A stretch of 64,000 nucleotides of DNA from Dermatophagoides farinae. Taxonomy: Eukaryota > Arthropoda > Arachnida > Sarcoptiformes > Pyroglyphidae. Position 1 is the stretch's first letter. Each line of letters opens with the position of its first letter. The notes under the pieces were generated by a model that saw nothing but the letters and a program-made list of their open reading frames with translations, searched no databases and was not told the DNA's origin. Position numbers and translations under genes: made by a program. Where the stretch lies: assembly GCF_024713945.1 (NCBI RefSeq), contig NC_134680.1, forward strand, positions 253,001 to 317,000, written 5' to 3'. Of the stretch, positions 53,165 to 64,000 are shown piece by piece.

Positions 53165-53245
53165 CAGGGATGGAGAACCAATTGGCACGCGTGCCAATTT
53201 CCCACAGAGCTCTATTGAACAGGGGGCGCACGTTCGCCACCCCTG
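53165..53245. mobile_element. 81-bp hAT-type miniature inverted-repeat element
   Basis: The element starts CAGGGATGGAGAACC and ends with the complement of CAGGGGTGGCGAACG, so 12 of 15 terminal bases match. It is bounded by a perfect 8-base direct repeat TTATATTA (53157-53164 and 53246-53253). An 8-base target duplication and CAGGG(G/A)TGG ends are typical of the hAT superfamily. The inside is much richer in GC than its surroundings and contains a 20-base perfect palindrome AATTGGCACGCGTGCCAATT (53180-53199). It has no coding capacity and is non-autonomous. It sits between the convergent 3' ends of THOC3 and DHX15. Confidence 0.82.
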
Positions 53246-53375
53246 TTATATTATATATAAAATAATGCTAAATTGAATATAAAATAAGAAAATTCCTAAT
53301 TTCATTTGAAAAAATTTGATTAATTGATTGGTTGGTTATATTTGTTTTTTTTTCATTAGTTGAATACGTTGTTTT

Positions 53376-55598
<2,223 letters not shown>

Positions 55599-56488
55599 GA
55601 TTTTCCAAACGTTTTTATATCCAAAAAAAAAAAAAAAAAATTGAAAAACCTAAAATTATAATCGATCACAATGGTAATCGAATGATGAGTGCTTATCATG
55701 AAACACACACACAGACGTATGATGAACGACACTATCGATAATAATAAACATGATGAAATGTCAGTAAAAAAAAAATAATTTGATTTAACAATTTGCAATA
55801 ATCCACAAATCGATTGCAATCTCAAATCAACGAAAAAAAAATTATTATCATCAAATCATACTAAATCAAACCTGAAAAGATTCAAAACTCTTTCGATTAC
55901 AGAATCGATTTTTTTGTTGCAACTATCGATATTCGTATTCGAATGTTTCATTTTCGAATATTCATCAATCAGTCTATATATACTTTATTATTATTTATTT
56001 CAAAAATTATATTATCAGATGAACCTATATAATTTTTCTTTTGGGTATAATTTCATAGCCAGAAATTATAATAACTTGTTTTTTTTTCTTCATAAAAAAA
56101 ACTTCATAAAACAAACATTTATGATAATGTATTGCGAAAGTGAAACGAAAATGAAAGAGAAAAAAAACGACCATAACGACGACGACAAGCCAAAAAAAAG
56201 AATCAATTTTTTCTGGTCATCAAGAAACGGGTTGGTTATTTACGTTTGTTGTTGTTGTTACTGTTTCGGATCTTGTATATTATCAAAATGATGATACAAT
56301 CTACATGAATGTGTGTGTGTGTGTGTAATGAAAATGTGCAATCACGCAATCAAATAATGAGAAATTTTTGTACAAATTTTTTAAAGTGTGATTGACATTT
56401 TTTTTGTTAATATGTGTGTGTGTTATTTTCATATTTTTTGAAAAGAAAAAAAAATTGATCAATTCCTAAATTATCTCAAATGATTCGA
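55599..56488. other. Intergenic region between DHX15 and OTUD5
   Basis: About 0.9 kb holding the DHX15 promoter side and the OTUD5 3' UTR. An A/T-rich stretch with a long A run (about 55622-55640) and a (TG)n tract near 56310-56327. No gene seen. Confidence 0.5.
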
Positions 56489-58658
56489 TCATGAGATGCG
56501 TGGATTAGTAGTGGAAGATGTCGATGGAAGCGACGATACTAAATCATAATTCAAATTGTTGATCATTGATGATGATGATTCATTATTTGGATCTACATCT
56601 GAATTTATTCGTTGTTGCTGTTGTTGTTTTAATGATTCCAAATATTCAGCTTGTGATTGTACCAATACTTGAGCTAATAATGGATCGGATACATCCCAAT
56701 CATTTAGACCTAATTAAAATTTTGAATAAATTCACAGATTACCAGAAAAAAATAAACAATTCAAATTACCAAGATATGATGCTGGTAATTCATGAAGAAA
56801 TGTTGATGCAGCAGCTGAAATCGAACCATCATCATTTGTTGTCGTTATTGTTGTTGTTGCGCCTTTTGGACTTCTCATCGATGATGATGATGATGGTGGT
56901 GGTGGTGGTGGTTCATTCGAACGTTTTGGACTTGAACGTTGTTGATGATGATTTGAGGAAGAAGATACAGCACCAACACCACCTTTCATCATCATCATAG
57001 ATGATGATGATGGTGATGATGAACATCGTGGTGAATAACATCTTGGTGATAATTGTGTTGTTGATGACGATGACGAAGAATTCATATTGTTGTTGTTTGA
57101 AATCTGTTCACCATCTATAAGATTATTATTATTCTGGTTTGTCAATGTTGTTGAGGTAGCACTTGATGATTTTGTTGTAGCCGTTGTTGTTGTTGTACGT
57201 GATCTTCGTTCATTATCACGTAACCATTCAATATATGATTCACGTGCAATTTGTTCTTCAATAGCTTCATTCGTGGCTTCCCAATCTGTAGCACGAATTT
57301 TATCTTCCAACATTGCCTGTTCTAATTCATGTTGTTCAGACATAAATAATGCTTTTTCAACCAATGATTTTTCCGCTATACCAGGCTTAAATGCCGGTAG
57401 TCCTAAACCAACTCCGATGGTTGCTTTATATGGATTCACTATTGAATTATAATGTGTATTACGATGATATGATAATCGTATTGGTTCATTATCAGTTTTT
57501 TGACAATTTTCAATATTAATTGGTTCCGATGAATAATGATATACTTGTATTGGACGATTAAATATTTCACTCAATGCTTGAATTTCAATATGATTGCCAT
57601 GTATATGTTCACAACGTTTGCGGCGGATATAATCGGCAAAATTTTCCGTTACATATTGTGAAAAATAATCACCATTCTTTTCCTAGTTTTTTTCAATAAT
57701 CAAAAAATTTTTTTTTGATTAAAAGAAAAAATTCAAATTTTAATCTTACCATATAATCCATACATAATTTCCGTACAGCTGAATGCATTTCTTGATCACC
57801 ATAAACTTGATCGGCTTTTTTGGAATGGAATATTTGAAAAAAATGAGTGAAAAAATGAAAAATTTACTCATCAAAATTAAAGACAAACATACCGACAGCA
57901 CGAAATAGACAAGCACCATCTTCAGACATTTTTTTAATATTAAATCCTTTCTTACGCATGATACGTTCAAATTGACGTTCTTTTTCTTCCCAATCCGTTT
58001 GTGCGGATGGATCATTATTTTGCGCATTACGTTGATATTCATCACCGCTATTATAACCGGAAAAATCTTCTTCTTCTTCCTCTTCTTCTTCTTCTTCTTC
58101 ACCTTCAACATTATTATCATTATTGCTACTACAACCCGGTATAGCTATCATTGAATCAGGATCAGAATGTGTTCCTGCAGAATTATTCGATGATGATGAT
58201 GAATTCGATCCAATTGAACGTATATTTGCAATTGTTCGTGGATGTTGATGTTTTGTTGTCGTTGTTGTATCACGTTCACCGGAATCACATCTTTCAACAA
58301 CCACTGTACGTTGTTGTTGTTGTTGTTGCTGCTGGTGTTGTATACGATGTCTACGTTTACTTGAATGTTGTGATCCATGCGTTGAATGTCCATTATCCGG
58401 TGCTGGACGTTTATCTACTGGACAATCACCATTTACAACAATATGATTACGTTGTGTTGTTGACCATTGATGATTAACATGAATACGTCCATTTGTTGTT
58501 GATAATTGTGATGATGGTCCATTGATTTGTGATGATTGTCCACCACCGTGTTGTGTACCTACAACAACAACATTTGATGAATGACCAACAACATGATGTT
58601 GTTCTTCATTAGTAGATTGTTGCTGTTTTGATTGTTTCTTTTTCGGTAATATCGTCAT
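56489..58658 (-). CDS. OTUD5: OTU-domain deubiquitinase OTUD5
   Basis: Four exons on the minus strand: 58658-57893, 57814-57750, 57682-56770 and 56709-56489; 655 codons (654 aa), all in phase. The low-complexity N terminus has a poly-Gln tract and an acidic block, then SGYNSGDEY, resembling the conserved region with the regulatory phosphoserine of human OTUD5. The OTU domain has the catalytic Asp/Cys in [20 protein letters not shown] and the catalytic His in [10 protein letters not shown]. After it come [15 protein letters not shown] and [20 protein letters not shown], both diagnostic of OTUD5. The last exon carries a C-terminal segment with [20 protein letters not shown], the ubiquitin-interacting-motif-like tail. 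Family enzymes remove ubiquitin chains in development and innate signalling. It is head-to-head with TSR3, 1.06 kb apart. Confidence 0.94.
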
Positions 58659-59721
58659 TATATTATTATTATATTGTTATTGAATCTGTTGAGACCTCTA
58701 TTCAAGAGAGAGAGAGAGAGAAAAAAAATTAATTGACCAAAAGAAAATAGAAAAAAATACACCTACCGAGAAAATTTTTGAAATAAATTCGAAATTTATC
58801 AAGGACCAAGAAGAAAAAACGAAACAAAAATCGAAGTTCGATTGATTGAATCAATGAAACGAATGTCGCGTAATTCAGGAAATTATCTTGTGTTTGTGTG
58901 GGCTGGAAGAATTAAGACTTGGTGTTATTGTGTTGTGTGTGTGCGTATCATTTGATATATTTTGTTTTTGCGTTTTGGTTGAGAAAAAAAAAATTCTTTT
59001 TTATTCTTCGTGATGAAGGAAGAATTAAGGAATGGAAATTAATAATTAATAATGAAAATTATTATATTAGCCACCAGTAACGTAGATGATGATTTTTTTT
59101 TATTTTTTTTTTGATTTCAATGATGAGCAATGTTTAAATTTTTTTCGTTTTCCTTATTATATATCTATTTATATTTACAGGAAGAATTTCACGGTACTAA
59201 TTGAAATTTTAAATTTTCTTTAAAAATTTTCAATCCGTTTACCAATTTTTGTGGATTATCATTTTTATTTTATTTTTTTGAAATTTCTGGAATCCAGAAT
59301 TATTCTATTGATGATGATGCTGCGACTAATGATGATGATATGGGAATTCCATCATCATCATCATAAAAAAAATATTTGTCGAAATTCGAGTTGCTCAAAA
59401 TATAATTTGTTGTTGTTGTTGTTGTTGTTTGACTCGCCAGATATATTTTTTTTTGCAATGAAGAAAAAAACTTGTTTGTTGCCCTGTGTTTATCTCGGTT
59501 AAAAAACAAACTCGAAGAAGTGGAAAAGTGATAGATAGAGCTTGTAGCGGTTGTTGTTGTTGGCCAAAATGAAATTTTTGTTTTGTTTTGTTTTGTTTAT
59601 ATTCTTTGCTCATCATCATCATTGCATGTGAGCATTACATAAAAAGATGGATAGATGGCGTCAAAAATCGACGAAACAAACATGTGTTCGATTCAGAAAA
59701 AAATACTTTGAAAAATAAACG
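58659..59721. promoter_or_regulatory. Divergent interval OTUD5/TSR3
   Basis: About 1.06 kb between the two start codons, containing both 5' UTRs and promoters. It includes a (GA)n tract at about 58705-58721, directly upstream of OTUD5, and a (TTG)n run at 59407-59430. No specific factor site was assigned and no gene is seen. Confidence 0.5.
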
Positions 59722-60486
59722 ATGTCATCAAAAAATTTAAGAAATAAATCACGCCAAAGAAGAGATAATAATGTTGACAACGACAACGACGACAATGATG
59801 ATGATCAGATGACAAGCAATGTTGTTTTGAATCAATATCCCGATGATGATGAGGCTCAAGATGATGACGACGACGATGACGACAATGATAATTTTGAATT
59901 GAATCTAAAAATTGCCATGTGGGATCTTCGTCATTGTAATCCAAAACGTTGTACTGGACGTAAATTAGTACGAATGAAACTATGTCGTTGTTTGAAATTA
60001 GGACAAAAATTCAGCGGTATCGTTCTGACACCAATAGCTACACGTTGTGTATCACCTTCAGATCGTCATATTGTCGACAGCGATGGTATTGCCGTTGTTG
60101 ATTGTTCATGGAATCGTATCGATACAACACCATTTCATAAAATGAAAGGAAAAAATTTACGTCTTTTACCATTCATGGTGGCTGCAAATCCTGTAAATTA
60201 TGGTACACCATGTAAATTATCATGTGTTGAAGCTATTGCTGCTACACTTTGGATTACTGGACATGTGGATTATGCAAAATATTATCTTGGAAAATTTAAA
60301 TGGGGACCAGGATTTGAGAAATTAAATTCTGATTTATTACAACAATATTCAATATGTGAAAATTCCGAACAAATTATTCAGATACAAACAAAAGCAATGG
60401 ACGACGAAAATCAAATTTCAGAACAAACAAGAAATCTAGATTTACCACCATCAGAAAGTAGTAGTAGCGATGATAATGGTGAATGA
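59722..60486 (+). CDS. TSR3: TSR3, 18S rRNA aminocarboxypropyltransferase
   Basis: A single exon of 254 aa. A charged Asp-rich N terminus precedes the conserved core. The core has IAMWDLRHCNPKRCTGRKL, LTPIATRCVSPSDR, VVDCSWNRIDTTPF, LRLLPFMVAANPVNYGTPCK and LSCVEAIAATLWITGH, followed by YYLGKFKWGPGF. These blocks in this order are characteristic of TSR3, which transfers an aminocarboxypropyl group from SAM to a modified uridine of small-subunit rRNA late in ribosome maturation in the cytoplasm. The acidic C-terminal tail is also typical. No intron is present, unlike most neighbours. The stop codon lies 39 bases from the stop of the opposite-strand RPAP3-like gene. Confidence 0.95.
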   Translation: MSSKNLRNKSRQRRDNNVDNDNDDNDDDQMTSNVVLNQYPDDDEAQDDDDDDDDNDNFELNLKIAMWDLRHCNPKRCTGRKLVRMKLCRCLKLGQKFSGIVLTPIATRCVSPSDRHIVDSDGIAVVDCSWNRIDTTPFHKMKGKNLRLLPFMVAANPVNYGTPCKLSCVEAIAATLWITGHVDYAKYYLGKFKWGPGFEKLNSDLLQQYSICENSEQIIQIQTKAMDDENQISEQTRNLDLPPSESSSSDDNGE

Positions 60487-60525
60487 TGATTAAATGAATG
60501 AATGTAAATGAAATATGCATACAAT

Positions 60526-61587
60526 TTATAAATTTACATTAAATTTTTCAGCCAATTTGATGATCGATGATTTTTGATCCCCAAGATTTTTCATTAAATT
60601 TGTAAATAAATTTTTCAAAACTATAGATAAAAATAAAAATTTAAAAAATTTAGTAGAAAAAAATAAGTCACGGCCTTACTTTCAGATTCTTTTGGCGAAA
60701 GAAACGAAAAGCTTAGATCAAATCTTGGCATTTTTGTGATGGCTTCATCGAGTATTTCGAATACAAATGAATAATTCGATAGCTGTGAAAGTGTCTGTAA
60801 AACATCGAATAATAACACCGGTTCAAATGGATATTCAAATATTTTACGATAACTATCGATATCGATTGTCGATAAATATTGTTGTTTCAAATCTGCTGTC
60901 TTCAATTCACGCCAAAATCGATCAAATTCAACAAAATTTTGCGGTTTTTGTTCTAGTATTAATTTACGAATTTGATTTTCTAGCAGTTGTCGTCGATCAT
61001 CACCACCATCATCATCATCATCATCATTTGATGATGATGGTGAATATCGGTAAATATGAATGGGTACATCAATTAATGGCATTTTAGATCGTAAATTTTC
61101 ATCCTTAATCATCAATGGTTTCAATCGTATCGGCTGTTTTGAATCCAATATCTTGGATGTAATATCAATTTCTTTGTTTATATCTGAATTATTCGGTGAT
61201 AATGTGATGGCTTCACGAAAATCTTGTAATGCTGATTGATAACGGCCAAGATTTTTACGCGCTATTCCACGACGATAATAAGCTTTAACAAATTTCGGAT
61301 CCAATTCAATGGCTTTATTACAATCATGTTCAGCATGAAGATAGCTAGGTATATCGGAATAGCAAACATTTGAAAATTTCTCAAATTAATAAAATCCAAT
61401 CAATTACTTACTCTTCGATTTTAATGTATGAAATAGCACGATTTGAATACAGTACAGAATTTGATGGATCCTTGGCGATTGCATCGCTATAACAAACAAT
61501 TGCTGCTTGATAATTACCTTTTGAAAAGGATTCATTTCCTTTAGATTTAAGCAGATCTGCAGATTTGTCCATATTTTCTGTTGACAT
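60526..61587 (-). CDS. RPAP3: RPAP3-like TPR cochaperone
   Basis: Three exons on the minus strand: 61587-61412, 61344-60680 and 60620-60526; 312 codons (311 aa), in phase. One block of three TPR motifs comes first (LKSKGNESFSKGNYQAAIVC, SNRAISYIKIED, FVKAYYRRGIARKNLGRY), of the type that binds the C-terminal EEVD of Hsp90/Hsp70. An acidic linker follows, then an RPAP3_C domain (FDRFWRELK, YLSTIDIDSYRKIFEYPFEP, RFDLSFSFLSPKESE, ILKNLFTNLM). This architecture is that of RPAP3/SPAG1, which with R2TP assembles RNA polymerase II, snoRNPs and PIKKs. Human RPAP3 has two TPR blocks and is about twice as long, so this is a short form. An upstream in-frame Met at 61629 would add 14 residues. Confidence 0.88.
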
Positions 61588-61708
61588 TTTTGTCGTTGAT
61601 AATAATGGTGAATTGAAAGTAGCATACAAATCGAAAATGAATTTTCGAAATTGTCAATCCAATGAATGAATGAATGAATGGAGAGAAATACATGTGAATG
61701 AAAATTTC

Positions 61709-62302
61709 GAAATCTCCACATCCATTTCAACCATATCAGGTATGGTCAGGTGTAAATATCCGAATAAATACAGATTCAAAATTTTTGATGAATTTATTTT
61801 TGAAAAATTTTTTCAAAATTTAAAATAAAAATTAATAATAATACGAAAATGAATGAAAGAAAAAAAACATAAAAAGATAACCATCCATCGATGATAGTTT
61901 ACAATCGTAATCATTGATTGATCTTTCGCATATCAATATTTTCCAATGAAACTAATGGCTTTAAAAATTCGGCAAATTGTTTCATTTCATCTGTTATGGC
62001 TGTCTGAAATCTCCACATCCATTTCAACCATATCAGGTATGGTCAGGTGTAAATATCCGAATAAATACAGATTCAAAATTTTTGATGAATTTATTTTTGA
62101 AAAATTTTTTCAAAATTTAAAATAAAAATTAATAATAATACGAAAATGAATGAAAGAAAAAAAACATAAAAAGATAACCATCCATCGATGATAGTTTACA
62201 ATCGTAATCATTGATTGATCTTTCGCATATCAATATTTTCCAATGAAACTAATGGCTTTAAAAATTCGGCAAATTGTTTCATTTCATCTGTTATGGCTGT
62301 CT
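61709..62302. repeat. Perfect tandem duplication, 297-bp unit
   Basis: 61709-62005 is repeated as 62006-62302 with no difference seen on reading both copies. The unit spans the last roughly 31 codons and 3' UTR of MED18, including its candidate poly(A) signal. The second copy is part of the intact gene. The first is a detached 3' end fragment lying between MED18 and the RPAP3-like gene. Confidence 0.9.
62090..62095 (-). terminator. Candidate poly(A) signal for MED18
   Basis: TTTATT on the plus strand, AATAAA on the coding strand, about 115 bases after the MED18 stop. A second identical signal is at 61793-61798 in the other copy of the tandem duplication. Confidence 0.45.
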
Positions 62303-62941
62303 GATATGATGGTGCAATAACACTCAATTCTACTAAATGTGAATTAGTTATTTGTTCCAAATTCATTTCTTCAATAGCCATAGCGTTTGGTGTGCTATTA
62401 TTAGTAGTAGTGGCCATTACACCACTGCCACCATTAATACGAAATATTTTAAATACAAGAATTTTCATTCGACCTTTACGAAACATCCAACCACGTAGAA
62501 TGAATTCAAATTCCAATTTGAAACCCATTTCAGCCAGAAATTGTGTGACATTTGATGTTGTATTACAATCAATACAGGTACGTGATAATGTTGCACGATT
62601 ACGATCGGTATCATTATGTCCGAGATAACGTAAATTCCATGGATTAGTTGGACAATCCATTGATCGTCGTACACGTAACATACTTGATGGTCCATTTGGT
62701 AGTTCTAATGAGAAAGGAAATTTTAATAATTTTACAATTTCTACTCATCATGAATATACTTATTACTTATAGCAAAAACCATTTCATGATCTTTAAATTT
62801 TGGTGGTGGCATATCGGAATTATCGCAGAAACCACGAAGTTTCTGTAATAATGCATCACATGATTCATCTAGAATACTGCCTTGTAGTAGAAATTCATTT
62901 TGTGAGAATGTATTTTTACGTTGCTGAAAATTTGATTCCAT
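62208..62941 (-). CDS. MED18: Mediator complex subunit 18
   Basis: Two exons on the minus strand, 62941-62767 and 62704-62208; 224 codons (223 aa), in phase. Recognisable MED18 blocks are EFLLQGSILDESCDALLQKL, RGFCDN, DHEMVFAI, LRVRRSMD with PWNLRYLG, FLAEMGFKLEFEFILRGWMF, RKGRMKILVFKIFR and HLVELSVIAP, then FAEFLKPLVSLENID. MED18 is part of the Mediator head module contacting RNA polymerase II. Length matches the usual 200-220 residues. A longer start at 62986 exists in frame; Met 62941 was preferred because it matches the family start. The C-terminal 31 codons lie inside the 297-bp tandem duplication. Confidence 0.95.
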
Positions 62942-63207
62942 TTGATTTTTTTTCAAATTATCAAACAAAACAAAAAAATTCACCAAATTGTCATATGAAC
63001 AGATTGATCACGTGATGATGTTTCGATTTCGTTCAAATAATACGTATCTAAATGAAATTTGAATATTCAGTTTTTTTTAATAATTTAAATTTGAAAAAGA
63101 CAAAAACAGAAATAATTTATAAAAATATGGAATACTTTTTTCTCTGAAACATAAAATAAAATCCTAATTGTAAATTTTCTGACCTCGTTTTTGTGTTCCT
63201 GTTTGTA

Positions 63208-64000
63208 TTAATATAAATCTTTAAATAATAAACACGAGCCAGGTATATCAGAATTTTTGTTATAATTATAATGATGATGATCATTATGATTATTAGTTGG
63301 ACTAGATAATAATGAATCTGGTGAATAAAGTAGTTTCGTTACTTGTGGCCTTAATGTTTGATTATGATGATGATGATCAATAATTGTATTTGTATCACTT
63401 CCCGTATCATCATTTGATGATATAATCGATGATGCACGTGGATTATTATGTACAAACATACGTTCAGATGATTCACTAAAACGTACAGTAGGTAATCGAT
63501 GATGAAATCTATTTCGATGATTAATAACAGATGCATTAGTAGTAGTAGTATTGGTAGTAGCCATTGATGATCCATTATTATTGATTGTCATTGATGATAT
63601 TAATGATGAAATTTGTTTTTCAAGTAATTCAATCTTATCGGAAAGTTGATCCAATTTACAATCAACATTATGAATCATTTGTTCCATATTCAAAGTTAAA
63701 TCTTTACTATTTTTACGTAGATTTGATGATCGTGGTGATGGTGATGATTTTGATCTTGTTATTCTTGCCATCATCGATGATTGATCTGCATCATTATTTT
63801 CATCATTATCATCATCATCATCATTTGGATCATTTCCATCGACATCATCACCATTGTCATCTTCATCATTAACAACAGCTAGATTTATTCTATTTGGGTG
63901 CCTCTGTTGATGATGATGATGATGATGATTTGATCCAATATTACCATTAATTTGAATATTATCCGATACAATTTGTCCATTTTTCATTGTTGTTCGATCA
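63208..64000 (-). CDS. Partial, unidentified protein with C-terminal coiled coil
   Basis: Only the C-terminal part is in the window; the frame is still open at 64000, upstream of an internal Met at 63987. About 259 residues follow that Met. A poly-His tract and an Asp-rich block lead into a basic RSKSSPSPRSSNLRK stretch and a heptad-like coiled coil (MEQMIHNVDCKLDQLSDKIE and LLEKQISSLI). The tail is Asn/His/Ser-rich. Short coiled coils near the C terminus occur in tetrameric channels among others, but nothing here proves a family. Coding status is supported by the uninterrupted frame and amino-acid style matching neighbours. Confidence 0.6.
   Translation of the reverse strand, partial: DRTTMKNGQIVSDNIQINGNIGSNHHHHHHQQRHPNRINLAVVNDEDDNGDDVDGNDPNDDDDDNDENNDADQSSMMARITRSKSSPSPRSSNLRKNSKDLTLNMEQMIHNVDCKLDQLSDKIELLEKQISSLISSMTINNNGSSMATTNTTTTNASVINHRNRFHHRLPTVRFSESSERMFVHNNPRASSIISSNDDTGSDTNTIIDHHHHNQTLRPQVTKLLYSPDSLLSSPTNNHNDHHHYNYNKNSDIPGSCLLFKDLY

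Overview
The window looks like nuclear DNA of a compact arthropod genome, most likely an astigmatid mite (Acariformes). This is inferred from strong AT bias, (CA)n, (ATC)n and (CAA)n microsatellites everywhere, many introns of only about 50-70 bases with GTAAG/GTATG donors and YAG acceptors, poly-Q/N/H/S/D tracts in the proteins, and metazoan gene families. Species assignment is inference. No bacterial, viral or organelle genes, rRNA, tRNA or CRISPR array were found.

Layout. 1-3550: non-coding. 3551-7012 (+): a sushi/CCP-repeat membrane protein. 7013-12938: non-coding. 12939-23950 (+): a 12-exon ADAMTS protease with 11 thrombospondin repeats and a C-terminal GON domain (gon-1/ADAMTS9/20 group), tail-to-tail with a PTPDC1-type phosphatase (24142-26196, -). 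27625-28763 (-): a multi-pass membrane protein resembling ZDHHC23 but without a DHHC motif. 28764-37132: an 8.4-kb gene-poor stretch. 37133-41965 (+): an 11-exon SLC6 GABA transporter. 41966-46618: non-coding. 46619-48472 (+): an orphan class A GPCR, followed at 48811-50420 by a decayed mosaic duplicate of its own 3' half.

From 50.5 kb to the end the density rises sharply and the genes are housekeeping RNA and ubiquitin functions: GLD2 poly(A) polymerase (-), THOC3 (+), DHX15/Prp43 helicase (-), OTUD5 deubiquitinase (-), TSR3 rRNA modification enzyme (+), an RPAP3-type TPR cochaperone (-), MED18 (-) and the 3' part of an unidentified coiled-coil protein (-) that runs off the window. GLD2/THOC3 and OTUD5/TSR3 are head-to-head pairs with shared promoter intervals. 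THOC3/DHX15 and TSR3/RPAP3 are tail-to-tail.

Exon boundaries were inferred by hand from reading frame, splice dinucleotides and family alignment. All multi-exon models except ADAMTS sum to whole codons. ADAMTS carries one extra base in exon 7. The most notable non-gene items are an 81-bp hAT-type miniature element with a perfect 8-bp target duplication (53165-53245), an apparently perfect 297-bp tandem duplication over the 3' end of MED18, the GPCR mosaic duplicate, the ADAMTS frameshift, and a palmitoyltransferase-like gene that seems to have lost its catalytic domain.
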